From NCBI RefSeq assembly GCF_016863115.1, contig NZ_BOOG01000007.1:1-64000 (forward strand): 64,000 nucleotides of DNA, in the 5' to 3' direction. Of this stretch, positions 17,155 to 26,282 are shown piece after piece (position 1 is the first letter of the stretch; each line of letters begins with the position of its first letter). Under the pieces are notes generated by a model. That model saw only the letters and a list, made by a program, of their open reading frames with translations, was not told the DNA's origin and made no database searches. A program made the position numbers and the translations under genes. The DNA is from Sphaerimonospora thailandensis (GTDB lineage Bacteria > Actinomycetota > Actinomycetes > Streptosporangiales > Streptosporangiaceae).

Positions 17155-17182
17155 ACGGTGTCGGGGAAGGTCAGGAGGCAGG

Positions 17183-17207
17183 GGTGCGAGTTTCCGCAAG
17201 ATCACGG
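17183..17207 (-). repeat. Right copy of the 25-bp inverted repeat
   Basis: It is the reverse complement of 15692-15716 with one mismatch. It ends 16 bases before the allantoinase start. The two outer copies bound a 1,516-base segment with a single gene. No transposase and no obvious target-site duplication were found at the borders. Confidence 0.9.
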
Positions 17208-17223
17208 ACTGGGGTGAGGGGGC

Positions 17224-18549
17224 GTGTTCGATGTCGCCGGGTTCGAGCTTGTGGTGAGGTCACGGCGGGTGGTCACGGCCGGGGGGGAGCGTGCGCTGGC
17301 GGTGGCCGTACGGGACGGGAAGATCGCGGCGCTGCACGCGTACGACGATGTGACCGCCGACGTGCCGGACGCGCGGCAGGTGGTCGACCTCGGCGACGTG
17401 GCGCTGCTGCCCGGGCTGGTGGACACCCACGTGCACGTCAACGAGCCCGGCCGGACCCACTGGGAGGGCTTCGCCACGGCCACCCGGGCGGCGGCGGCCG
17501 GCGGGATCACCACGATCGTCGACATGCCGCTCAACTCGCTGCCGCCCACGGTCGACGTGGCCGCGCTGGAGACCAAGCGCCGGGCGGCGCAGGGGAAGTG
17601 CCACGTCGACGTCGGCTTCTGGGGCGGCGCGATCCCCGGAAACCTGACCGACCTGCGGCCGCTGCACGACGCCGGGGTGTTCGGGGTGAAGTGCTTCCTG
17701 TCCCCTTCGGGGGTCGAGGAGTTCCCCGCGCTGGACCGGGCCGGGCTGCGGGACGCACTGGCCGAGGTGGGCTCGTTCGACGGGCTGCTGATCGCGCATG
17801 CCGAGGATCCCGCGCTGCTGCGCGACCCCCCTGGTCCGAAATATGCGGATTTTTTGGGATCGCGACCGCAGGAGGCCGAGCGGCGGGCCGTCGAGCAGGT
17901 GATCGAGTCGGCCGCCGCGACCGGCGCCCGCGCGCACATCGTGCACGTGTCGGCCGCCGCCTGCCTGGAGCCACTGAGACAGGCACGGCGCGACGGGGTA
18001 CGGATCACCGCCGAAACCTGCCCGCACTATCTGACACTCACCGCCGAGGAAGTCGCCGGGCCCGCGTACAAGTGCTGCCCCCCGATCAGGGAGGCCGCCA
18101 ACCGCGACGCCCTGTGGGAGGCGCTGGCCGAGGGCGTCCTCATCGGCGTCGTCTCCGATCACTCCCCGTCGACGCCCGACCTGAAGGTCCCCGACTTCGC
18201 CGCCGCGTGGGGCGGCATCTCCTCCCTGCAGCTCGGCCTGCCCGCCGTGTGGACCGAGGCCCGGTCGCGCGGGTACGGCCTGCGCGAGATCGCCCGCTGG
18301 ATGGCCGAGGGGCCCGCCGCGCTGGTCGGCCTGCCGTACAAGGGGGTGATCGACGTCGGGGCCGACGCCGACCTGGTGGCCTTCGACGCCGACGCCGAGT
18401 TCACCGTCGACGCGGCAGCGCTACACCATCGCAACCTGGTCACGCCCTACCACGGCCGGACGTTGACCGGCGTCGTCCGTACGACCTGGCTGCGCGGCGT
18501 ACCCGTCGATTTCCTTACCCCTCGCGGGCGATTCCTGGTCGGATCATGA
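17224..18549 (+). CDS. allB: Allantoinase
   Basis: The 441-residue amidohydrolase opens the hydantoin ring of allantoin to give allantoate. It has the binuclear metal motif [17 protein letters not shown], the carboxylated Lys in [11 protein letters not shown], later metal His residues in AHAED and IVHVSAA, and SDHSPS. CPHYLTL matches allantoinase rather than dihydroorotase. The GTG at 17224 is preceded by a purine-rich run. It overlaps the allantoicase ATG by 4 bases, so these two are translationally coupled. Confidence 0.92.
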   Translation: MFDVAGFELVVRSRRVVTAGGERALAVAVRDGKIAALHAYDDVTADVPDARQVVDLGDVALLPGLVDTHVHVNEPGRTHWEGFATATRAAAAGGITTIVDMPLNSLPPTVDVAALETKRRAAQGKCHVDVGFWGGAIPGNLTDLRPLHDAGVFGVKCFLSPSGVEEFPALDRAGLRDALAEVGSFDGLLIAHAEDPALLRDPPGPKYADFLGSRPQEAERRAVEQVIESAAATGARAHIVHVSAAACLEPLRQARRDGVRITAETCPHYLTLTAEEVAGPAYKCCPPIREAANRDALWEALAEGVLIGVVSDHSPSTPDLKVPDFAAAWGGISSLQLGLPAVWTEARSRGYGLREIARWMAEGPAALVGLPYKGVIDVGADADLVAFDADAEFTVDAAALHHRNLVTPYHGRTLTGVVRTTWLRGVPVDFLTPRGRFLVGS

Positions 18550-19574
18550 GCACGGTTTTAGGAAGTTCGCGGCAGGCAGTCGATGTGAGCCCGTTCACCC
18601 GGCTGCCCGATCTCGCCCTGCGGACGTACGGCGGGGCGGTCGTGGCGGCCAGCGACGAGTCGTTCGCCGAGCGGGAGGCGCTGATCAGGCCGGGCCGGCC
18701 CGAGTTCCGCCCGCACACGTTCGGCCCGAAGGGGCAGGTCTACGACGGGTGGGAGACCCGGCGGCGGCGCGGGCCCGGCCATGACTGGGCAATCGTACGG
18801 CTCGGCCTGCCCGGGATCATCCGGGGCGTGATCGTCGACACGGCCTGGTTCAAGGGCAACTACCCGCCGTACGCCTCAGTGGAGGCGTGCGCGGCCGAGG
18901 GACATCCGTCGGTGGACGAGCTGTCCGGGTGGGTGGAGATCGTGGCGAAGAGTCCGCTGTCCGGCGACGCCGTACACGAGTTCCCGGTCGCCGATCCCCG
19001 CAGGTTCACGCACGTGCGGCTGAACATCTTCCCCGACGGCGGCGTCGCCCGGCTGCGGGTGCACGGCGAGGTGGTGCCCGACCGGACGTTCCTGGACGGG
19101 CTCACCGTCGATCTCGCCGCGCTGGAGAACGGGGCCCGCGTCGTCTCCTGCTCGGACGAGTTCTACTCGTCGCCCAACAACGTGATCGCCCCGGGCCTGG
19201 CCCGTCATCAGGCCGAGGGCTGGGAGACCGCCAGGCGGCGCGGCGGCGGCAACGACTGGCTGATCGTGGCGCTGGCCGGCCCGGGCATGGTCGCCGTCGC
19301 CGAACTGGACACCGCGAACCTGATCTACAACGCCCCGGGCGCGGCCTCGCTGAGCGGAATCGACGCGCGCCGGGCCTCGCTCGACGACGCCGGCGCCTGG
19401 TTCCCGCTGCTGCCCAGAACCCGGCTCCAGCCGGACACCCGGCACCGGTTCCGCCTCGACGACGTCCGTACGGTCACCCATGTGCGACTCGACATCTACC
19501 CCGACGGCGGCCTCGCCCGCCTCCGCCTCCTCGGCGCTCTCACCCGAACGAGCGACCCGATCACGTTCGATTGA
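18546..19574 (+). CDS. alc: Allantoicase
   Basis: The 342-residue enzyme converts allantoate to ureidoglycolate and urea. It consists of two related jelly-roll domains. The first contains [15 protein letters not shown] and [16 protein letters not shown]; the second contains [15 protein letters not shown] and [16 protein letters not shown]. It completes the pathway from 8-oxoguanine or urate to ureidoglycolate. The C-terminal RTSDPITFD tail appears to be a replacement: two other versions of this gene's 3' end lie downstream at 20873-20923 and 21374-21427. Confidence 0.92.
   Translation: MSTVLGSSRQAVDVSPFTRLPDLALRTYGGAVVAASDESFAEREALIRPGRPEFRPHTFGPKGQVYDGWETRRRRGPGHDWAIVRLGLPGIIRGVIVDTAWFKGNYPPYASVEACAAEGHPSVDELSGWVEIVAKSPLSGDAVHEFPVADPRRFTHVRLNIFPDGGVARLRVHGEVVPDRTFLDGLTVDLAALENGARVVSCSDEFYSSPNNVIAPGLARHQAEGWETARRRGGGNDWLIVALAGPGMVAVAELDTANLIYNAPGAASLSGIDARRASLDDAGAWFPLLPRTRLQPDTRHRFRLDDVRTVTHVRLDIYPDGGLARLRLLGALTRTSDPITFD
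19511..19572 (+). repeat. Allantoicase 3' end, source of downstream partial copies
   Basis: Bases 19511-19535 match 21373-21397 at 24 of 25 positions. Bases 19544-19572 match 20884-20912 at 28 of 29 positions. Both matches keep the reading frame of the allantoicase gene. Confidence 0.85.
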
Positions 19575-19783
19575 CTACCGGTTCGGGAGAAGACCTGACT
19601 CACGCAGTCGGTCGAAGGCGCCCTCAACGTCGGCGGAAACACTGTGATCAACACCAGCCGGCCGGAGACCGGCCACTCGGCCCGCTCTCCGCGAACGCCT
19701 GGGCAAAGGCGCGATCACCAAGAAAGGCTCGGATTCCATGAGATAGTGGATGAAGCTGTCAGCCAATTCGGTGGAGATGACTG

Positions 19784-20281
19784 TTGAAGTTTAACCGTGA
19801 AGTTGCACAGGGCCGGCTGGCCGCGCTTATGGACCAGCCGGCTACCGGCGTGGGCCGTGCTCTCGATATGGGTGTCATCGAGTTCGGGGATATGATAAAG
19901 GGCCCGGGAAGCAGTTCGGGAAGCGCGTTCGCTCTGCATGCCAACTGCCCCTTCCGCCTGATGATGGAGGGGCGGATCCTGGTCGGGTCGGAAGACATGA
20001 AGTGGCTGGCCAAAGATGTCATGAACGGCTTCGCCGCGGACGACGAGCGTTCGGTCTATGACATACGGGTCGAAAGGATCGATGAGTTCTTTGTGGCATC
20101 GCATCCGAAAGTTTGGAGCGTGAATGTGTCATCGATCGGCGACGTACGTCTTGATCTCGAGGAGGACCTGGTCATCGAGGTCTTCGCGATGAGCTCTCGA
20201 AGCTCGGAAGCGTGGCGGTTCTTTCATAGATACGGGGAGCACTATACGTTTCCTGTGGACGGTGAACCCAAGGAGACGTGA
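19784..20281 (+). CDS. Unrecognised protein, first gene of the accessory patch
   Basis: A 165-residue acidic protein, probably starting at TTG 19784 behind GGAGATG. Its layout (a polar sensor-like strand region, then DVRLDLEEDLVIEVFAMSS and a terminal EAWRFFHRY segment) is like small single-domain proteins often found near polymorphic toxin or immunity loci. I cannot assign a family. GC content is visibly lower than in neighbouring genes, and rare AT-ending codons occur. It follows the allantoicase stop by 209 bases and is tightly followed by another small ORF. Confidence 0.6.
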   Translation: MKFNREVAQGRLAALMDQPATGVGRALDMGVIEFGDMIKGPGSSSGSAFALHANCPFRLMMEGRILVGSEDMKWLAKDVMNGFAADDERSVYDIRVERIDEFFVASHPKVWSVNVSSIGDVRLDLEEDLVIEVFAMSSRSSEAWRFFHRYGEHYTFPVDGEPKET

Positions 20282-20283
20282 AG

Positions 20284-20334
20284 ATGGGTTTGCCTATTTC
20301 GCTGCCACTGTCAGGATTGGTTTCCCTTGTCTAA
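20284..20334 (+). CDS. Possible 16-residue peptide
   Basis: ATG at 20284 sits a suitable distance behind the strong ribosome site AAGGAG and 2 bases after the previous stop. It encodes a hydrophobic 16-residue peptide ending at TAA 20332-20334. It overlaps the TTG start proposed for the pentapeptide-repeat gene by 8 bases. It may be a coupling peptide or the relic of a gene broken by frameshift; without homologues this stays weak. Confidence 0.3.
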   Translation: MGLPISLPLSGLVSLV

Positions 20335-20791
20335 ATCGAGGTATCGAACAAGTGGACCAGACAGAAAGGAGGATCTGGCAGCGATTTCCGGTCGGGCGGA
20401 GATCACGAATGCTCGCGTTCACAAGTTCTTCGTCGCTGTTGCGTTTGATCGGCAGAATCTCGCCTCGGTCACCGGTAACGAATTGTTCTTCCGGCGTTGC
20501 TCATTCATCGAGAGTGATCTGCGGTTGGCCACTCTTGACGGCTGCTCGTTCATTCGGTGTGACTTCGAGGGAGTCAATCTTCGAGGCGCTTCTCTTCGCC
20601 ATGCCGGCTTCGCCGGATGCTCCTTTCGTGATGCCGATCTGCGGGATGCCGACCTGACCGGGGTTCGAATCACCTTCGCGGGCAGCCGCAACGATCCGAA
20701 CCGCAAGGCGAGCAGCCTCCTGGGAGCGATGCTCGACAGGGCCGTCCTGACCGACGCCGAAATCGAAGCGGAGGCATGGCCGATGCCGTGA
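20327..20791 (+). CDS. Pentapeptide-repeat protein
   Basis: The 154-residue protein contains about ten A(D/N)LxX-type pentapeptide units from residue 45 to 115, such as LRLAT, CDFEG, VNLRG, ASLRH and ADLRD, which fold as a right-handed beta helix. Some family members mimic DNA and protect gyrase. Most have no known function. The start is uncertain: TTG 20327 has no clear ribosome site, whereas a strong AAAGGAGG (20365-20372) lies inside the frame with no usual start codon after it. This may mean an eroded N-terminus. Confidence 0.65.
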   Translation: MSKSRYRTSGPDRKEDLAAISGRAEITNARVHKFFVAVAFDRQNLASVTGNELFFRRCSFIESDLRLATLDGCSFIRCDFEGVNLRGASLRHAGFAGCSFRDADLRDADLTGVRITFAGSRNDPNRKASSLLGAMLDRAVLTDAEIEAEAWPMP

Positions 20792-20872
20792 TCGGTCGGA
20801 TGTAGATCATGATGGTCCGGCCGGGCGTGATGTTCATGGATGCCGGACAACCTGCGGGCCTGCGTCGTACCC

Positions 20873-20923
20873 GGCGCTACAATCCGAACGAGCGACCCGA
20901 TCACGTTTGATTTTGGATTCTGA
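20873..20923 (+). pseudogene. Displaced allantoicase 3' end, copy B
   Basis: The frame reads [17 protein letters not shown] then TGA, matching the authentic C-terminus [14 protein letters not shown]. The nucleotide match is 28 of 29 over 20884-20912. No upstream coding sequence is attached. It ends 8 bases before the next small gene. It looks like an allantoicase end left behind by an insertion or duplication. Confidence 0.7.
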
Positions 20924-20931
20924 GGTGCCAG

Positions 20932-21324
20932 GTGAATCACCGTGAATTCCTTTCGTCGGTGCACAAGAGGCCGAACATGTATGGCCTGGATGGCACCTAT
21001 AACTCGGCTGTCGCTTTTATTCTAGGCTATGATTGCGGCAACGGCTCTTTATTTCTCGCAGGGTTCAGGGAATGGCTGGTAGTAAAATATGGGGAAGGTG
21101 ATAATCTTGGATGGCCGACGCTGGTGAAACTACTTGCTCATGTAGATGGACAAGGTTTGCTGTATGATGCAGGAGTCGATGCTTTGGTTGTCGACACCCT
21201 GTTTCAACTGCTTGACGAATTCCTTGAGCAAAGAGATGAATATGGTGGGCTCGTAAAGATATTCGATAGGTATCTCGCTTGGTTGAAGAGTCAAGAGTGG
21301 TTTCGCTCTGAAACTCTAGAATAA
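20932..21324 (+). CDS. Unrecognised low-GC protein
   Basis: The 130-residue protein begins with GTG behind GAGGTG. Its N-terminal HREFLSSVHKRPNMYGLDGT and the following FILGYDCGNGS resemble a widespread group of small orphan proteins beginning with an RPxMY-G motif, often seen beside toxin or immunity genes. That link is inference. Base composition is near 47% GC with AT-ending codons, in strong contrast to the chromosome, so it is probably recently acquired. It lies between the two displaced copies of the allantoicase end. Confidence 0.65.
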   Translation: MNHREFLSSVHKRPNMYGLDGTYNSAVAFILGYDCGNGSLFLAGFREWLVVKYGEGDNLGWPTLVKLLAHVDGQGLLYDAGVDALVVDTLFQLLDEFLEQRDEYGGLVKIFDRYLAWLKSQEWFRSETLE

Positions 21325-21373
21325 TTGGACGGGCCGGACGGGCTGATCGCGCGGATGGCGGGGTGCCGGACTC

Positions 21374-21427
21374 CTCGCCCGCCTCCGCGTCCTCGGCACC
21401 CTGACGCTACAGCCAGCAGTAGGATGA
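21374..21427 (+). pseudogene. Displaced allantoicase 3' end, copy C
   Basis: The frame reads LARLRVLGTLTLQPAVG then TGA, matching the authentic segment [15 protein letters not shown] in the same reading frame. The nucleotide match is 24 of 25 bases at 21373-21397. The last residues differ from the current C-terminus, so this may be the older native end of the gene. Confidence 0.7.
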
Positions 21428-21467
21428 ACCACTCAAATCGTGACCGGGGCCGGAAGGGACGCTTTCC

Positions 21468-21806
21468 ATGACGATGGAGTCGGGCGTGGCTGCCTCCAGG
21501 TTCACGGTGGCTGGTTTTCTCGCCGTGGTGCGAACGCTTTCCTGCGCCGCCCTCGCCTACGCCGCGCTGTTCCTGACGCATCTGGCTTACCTGTTCGACG
21601 TGTACAAGTACGACTGGGAGCCAGAACTCGCCCACATAATCGACCCGGACGCCGTCGCCGCCATATTCTTCCTCCTACTCCTGGCTTTCATCCTCGCGAC
21701 AGGTTCGGCTCTCCTCGTGCGACGGTATCTGACCACCTGGATCGTCTACGGACTGTTCGTGATCCCGGTCGCAATCCGGTTCAGCCAGATCCTTCCTCTT
21801 ATGTAG
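21468..21806 (+). CDS. Small membrane protein
   Basis: The 112-residue protein has three predicted membrane segments (about residues 14-42, 62-82 and 90-108) and no recognisable domain. ATG at 21468 follows GGAAGGGA. It lies at the right end of the accessory patch, just after copy C of the allantoicase end, and is convergent with the PASTA kinase. It could belong to the native chromosome or to the acquired patch; its function is unknown. Confidence 0.6.
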   Translation: MTMESGVAASRFTVAGFLAVVRTLSCAALAYAALFLTHLAYLFDVYKYDWEPELAHIIDPDAVAAIFFLLLLAFILATGSALLVRRYLTTWIVYGLFVIPVAIRFSQILPLM

Positions 21807-21895
21807 GGGCAGTCGTCTGGTTATCCGTACCACCGTGCAGGAGGCGAGAGCCCCAGGAGGGGATTGACACTGCGGCCGCAGCCGGCGGATGCCGG

Positions 21896-23866
21896 TCAGT
21901 GCCAGATGGTGATGGTGGAGCCTGGGGGTTGATGGCCGCTGGGGCTCTCCCGGATGACGCGGCGGGTGCCGACCAGCTTGCGGGCCTTGACCTTGAAGCC
22001 GGCCGCCCTCAGCTCGCGCGTGGCGTCCTTCAACGCCTTGAACCGGACGTCGGGGACCACGACGACCCCGCCGGGGGGCTCGGAGTCGTTGTTGTCCCAG
22101 GGCCAGTGCCAGCCGTTGTCCGGCCCCTTGGAGACCGTCAGGCGGACCTCGATCCCGGCCTCGACCGGCGTGCCGCCGGCGGGGTCCTGCCCGATCACCG
22201 TGCCCGGTTGGGCGTCGTTGGCCGTCTCGTCGATCTGGACGTTGAAGCCCCTGTCACGCAGGAACCTCTCGGCCTTGTCGCGGGTCATGTCGGTGACGTC
22301 CGGCATGAGCAGACCGAGGCTGATCACCAGGTTGACGTTGCCGCCCTTCTTGACCCGCTTGCCCACCGACGGGTTGGTGCCGACGACCTGGTCGCGGGGC
22401 ACCGTGTCGCTCTCCTTCTTGCTCACCCGGCCGATGGTCAGCCCCACCTCGGCGATCTTCGCCCGGGCCTCCGCCTCGCTGAGGTTGGCGACGTCGGGCA
22501 CCGCGATGGTCTCCGGTCCGGCCGACGGGATCAGCGTCAGCACCGACCCCTTGGTGACCTCCGCTCCCGGGCCCGGCTCGGTGTCGAGGACGTTGTCCTT
22601 CTCCACCTTGTCGTCGAACCTGGCCTTGCCGACCTTCACCTCGAAGCCGTCCTTCAGCGCCGCCTGCCTGGCCAGCACGATGTTCTGGCCGACCAGGTCG
22701 GGCACCGTGATCGTACGACTCTGTGAGAACCACCAGCCGCTGAACGCTATCCCGGCGACCATCACCAGGGCCAGGCCGATGACGAACCAGTTGGACCGGC
22801 GCCGCAGGAAGCCGGCCCGACCGGCCGATCTGCCCGCGTCGGTCGGCAGTTCCGACCGCGGCTGGATCATCGTGTGGCCGGCGCCGCCGCCTCCGGCGCC
22901 TTCCCCGACATAGACCAGCGGGGGAGGCGCCTGGAAGCCGCCCGAAGAATGCGCACCCGCATGCTGACCGATGTGGCGCACCCCGTGCGGGGCCGTGTGC
23001 TGACCGGTCTGACCCGTCCGCGGCAGCCCGCGGTGCGTCTCGACCGCGGCGATCAGCATGGCGTTGGCGTCCGCCGGGCGCCTGGCCGGGTCCCTGTCGG
23101 TGGCCGCCCCGACGAGCGCGTCGAGCGACGGCGGCACGTCCGTCGCGATCGACGAGGGCGCGGGGACGCTGTCGTGGACGTGCTGGTAGGCGACCGACAT
23201 CGGCGACTCGCCCTCGTACGGCTGCCGCCCGGTGAGCAGCTCGAACAGCATGATGCCCACGCCGTACACGTCGCTGCGCGCGTCGGCCTGGCCCGTGGTC
23301 ACCTGCTCGGGCGACATGTACCCGATGGTGCCGATCATCATGCCGGTCTTGGTCTGGTTGGTGGCCTCGATGGCGCGGGCCAGGCCGAAGTCGACGACCT
23401 TCACCCGGCCGTCGTCGGCCAGCAGCACGTTCTCCGGCTTGACGTCCCGGTGGATGAGCCCGGCCTGGTGGGCCGAGCCGAGCGCGGCCAGGACCGGGAT
23501 GACCATCTCCAGGGCCTCGCGGGCCGGCAGCCGCCCGCGCTCACTCAGCACATCGCGGAGCGTCCGGCCGGGGACGTACTCCATCGACAGATAGACGTTG
23601 GCACCGTCGGTGCCCTGGTCGAAGACCTGCACGATGTTGGGGTGCGACAGCCCGGCCACCGACTTGGCCTCGCCGATGAAGCGCCGGACGAACTGGGGGT
23701 CCTCGGCGAGCGAGCGGTGCATCACCTTGACGGCCACCGTGCGCTCGAGCCGGACGTCCAGGGCCAGATAGACGGAGGCCATGCCGCCCCGGGCGATCCG
23801 GGACTCGACGCGGTAGCGCCCGTCGAGCAGCTGCCCGATGAGCGGATCGCTTAGCGTCGTGTCCAC
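21896..23866 (-). CDS. PASTA-domain Ser/Thr protein kinase, PknL-like
   Basis: The 656-residue membrane kinase has an N-terminal Hanks domain (GRGGMASVYLA-like loop, Lys in VAVKVM, catalytic HRDVKPEN near residue 140, DFG, GTIGYMSPEQ). A juxtamembrane linker and one membrane helix near residue 365 follow, then four extracellular PASTA repeats that end in a terminal tryptophan-histidine. PASTA repeats bind peptidoglycan fragments. It lies beside thiamine genes and 3.7 kb from an Rv2175c homologue. In Mycobacterium tuberculosis PknL and its substrate Rv2175c are adjacent, so this is probably the PknL counterpart. Confidence 0.93.
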   Translation of the reverse strand: MDTTLSDPLIGQLLDGRYRVESRIARGGMASVYLALDVRLERTVAVKVMHRSLAEDPQFVRRFIGEAKSVAGLSHPNIVQVFDQGTDGANVYLSMEYVPGRTLRDVLSERGRLPAREALEMVIPVLAALGSAHQAGLIHRDVKPENVLLADDGRVKVVDFGLARAIEATNQTKTGMMIGTIGYMSPEQVTTGQADARSDVYGVGIMLFELLTGRQPYEGESPMSVAYQHVHDSVPAPSSIATDVPPSLDALVGAATDRDPARRPADANAMLIAAVETHRGLPRTGQTGQHTAPHGVRHIGQHAGAHSSGGFQAPPPLVYVGEGAGGGGAGHTMIQPRSELPTDAGRSAGRAGFLRRRSNWFVIGLALVMVAGIAFSGWWFSQSRTITVPDLVGQNIVLARQAALKDGFEVKVGKARFDDKVEKDNVLDTEPGPGAEVTKGSVLTLIPSAGPETIAVPDVANLSEAEARAKIAEVGLTIGRVSKKESDTVPRDQVVGTNPSVGKRVKKGGNVNLVISLGLLMPDVTDMTRDKAERFLRDRGFNVQIDETANDAQPGTVIGQDPAGGTPVEAGIEVRLTVSKGPDNGWHWPWDNNDSEPPGGVVVVPDVRFKALKDATRELRAAGFKVKARKLVGTRRVIRESPSGHQPPGSTITIWH

Positions 23867-23977
23867 CCGCCAGAGTTTACGGGTGTTTTGCCACCCGCAG
23901 GGTGCCCGAATCCCAAAACGAGACCTATCCCTAACCGTTCGCTGTCCGTTCCTTACCCTTTCCGGGCGGCAGGGCCA

Positions 23978-24945
<968 letters not shown>

Positions 24946-24983
24946 CCGATGACCCTCATTCGGCGGACCTCATTCAGCGGACC

Positions 24984-26099
24984 TCATTCAGGGAACCTCC
25001 CGGGATCGCAGGACTTCACGACCTCCGGCACCGCTTCGCCGGTCAGGAAGGCCGCGACGGCCTCCGCCGTGATCGGGGTGAGCAGGACGCCGTTCCGATG
25101 GTGACCGGTCGCCGCGAGAACGTCGGCCTCTCCGGGCACGTCAAAGGGCCCGATGAGCGGCAGATTGTCCGGGGTCCCCGGGCGGAAGCCCACGGTCGTC
25201 TCGGCCAGTTCCATCTCGGTCAGCCCGGGGACCAGCTCGTGGGCGTCGCGCAGCAGCTCATACACCCCGCCGGCCGTCACCCGGCCGTCGAAGCCCAGCT
25301 CCTCCATGGTCGCGCCGAGCGTGATCTCGCCGTCACCGCGCGGGACCAGGTAGGCGGGCGACCCGTGCACCAGCCCGCGCACGCACCTCGTGAGAAACCC
25401 CCCGGGCCCGCGCAGCCGCAGGATCTGCCCCTTGACGGGTCGTACGGGCAGCCCGGGCAGCAGCTCCGGCGACCACGGGCCGGCCGCGACGACGACGCGC
25501 GGCGCGGCGACGACCCCATCGGAGGCCAGCCGTACGCCCCGCGCGGTGAGCGCGACGGCGCGATCGGCCACCACAGCGGCGCCGGCCCTGTCCAGCGCGG
25601 TGCGCAGGGCACGCGTCACCAGGCGGGGGTTCACCCAGGCGTCGTCCTCGGCGAGCATGCCGCCGCGGATCGACGGCGCGAGCATCGGCTCCAGCCTCCG
25701 GCACTCCCGCCCGGTCAGCCGTTCCACCCGCAGGCCGAGCGTCCGCTCGAAGGCCGCCAGCTCGTCCAGGTAGGCCATGTCGTCGGCGTCGTAGGCGATT
25801 TTCAGGGTGCCGTCGGTCCGGTAGTCGAGATCGACGCCGCTGTCGCCCTCCAGCTCGTCGCGGAACGACGGCCACAGCGCCAGCGAGGCGAGGCCGAGCC
25901 GCAGCACCGGCTCCTCGGTGTAGGTGACCTCGCTGACCGGCGCCAGCATTCCGGCCGACGCGTGCGTGGCGCCGCCGCCCGGGTCGGGGTCCACCACGGC
26001 GACGGACAACCCCCGCCGTGCCGTACGCCAGGCGACCGACAGTCCGACGATGCCGCCGCCCACCACGATCACATCCGGCGTGGTCATCAGCTCAGGCAC
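24984..26099 (-). CDS. thiO: Glycine oxidase ThiO
   Basis: The 371-residue FAD-dependent DAO-family enzyme oxidises glycine to the imine used in thiazole synthesis. It has the dinucleotide motif VIVVGGGIVGLSVAW, the ASAGMLAP active-site region, and a C-terminal ATGHHRNGVLLTP. Aerobic actinomycetes use ThiO instead of ThiH. GTG at 26099 is favoured because GGGAG, which is part of the riboswitch 3' end, lies 6 bases upstream. ATG at 26087 is an alternative. Confidence 0.93.
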   Translation of the reverse strand: MPELMTTPDVIVVGGGIVGLSVAWRTARRGLSVAVVDPDPGGGATHASAGMLAPVSEVTYTEEPVLRLGLASLALWPSFRDELEGDSGVDLDYRTDGTLKIAYDADDMAYLDELAAFERTLGLRVERLTGRECRRLEPMLAPSIRGGMLAEDDAWVNPRLVTRALRTALDRAGAAVVADRAVALTARGVRLASDGVVAAPRVVVAAGPWSPELLPGLPVRPVKGQILRLRGPGGFLTRCVRGLVHGSPAYLVPRGDGEITLGATMEELGFDGRVTAGGVYELLRDAHELVPGLTEMELAETTVGFRPGTPDNLPLIGPFDVPGEADVLAATGHHRNGVLLTPITAEAVAAFLTGEAVPEVVKSCDPGRFPE

Positions 26100-26106
26100 T
26101 GCCCGC

Positions 26107-26194
26107 TCCCTTCGCCGGCATTACCCGGATCAGGTCGTCTGGCGGTCGAGAGCCTTCCGCTCTCCTCTCAGCCCGGAACGGCCGGGCTCCCGCG
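26107..26194 (-). promoter_or_regulatory. TPP riboswitch (THI element) of thiOSG
   Basis: On the minus strand the leader contains the conserved TPP aptamer elements in order: a GGGAGCCC start, CTGAGAGG, GACCTGATCCGGGTAATG and GCCGGCGAAGGGAG. The terminal AAGGGAG doubles as the thiO ribosome binding site, so TPP binding would sequester it. There is no separate terminator between aptamer and gene, which points to translational control. Confidence 0.92.
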
Positions 26195-26282
26195 CGTCTT
26201 ACGGCTTCAAGCCTAGCATTTGCCGAACTCGTTACCGGATCGGCATTGGCGTGCGCGCGGGTTGACAATCTATGGTCAAGAT

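Noticed and set aside
15692-17207. Complete insertion sequence around the deaminase gene
   Set aside because: The enclosed gene is a metabolic amidohydrolase, there is no transposase, and no target duplication is visible.
16818-18545. Long frame joined to the front of allantoicase, giving 918 residues
   Set aside because: The first 576 codons are out of frame with the deaminase and allantoinase they overlap; the real start is ATG 18546.
19575-19766. A 63-codon minus-strand frame after allantoicase
   Set aside because: No ribosome site or recognisable family. It might be a relic of an inserted gene, but the evidence is too weak to call.
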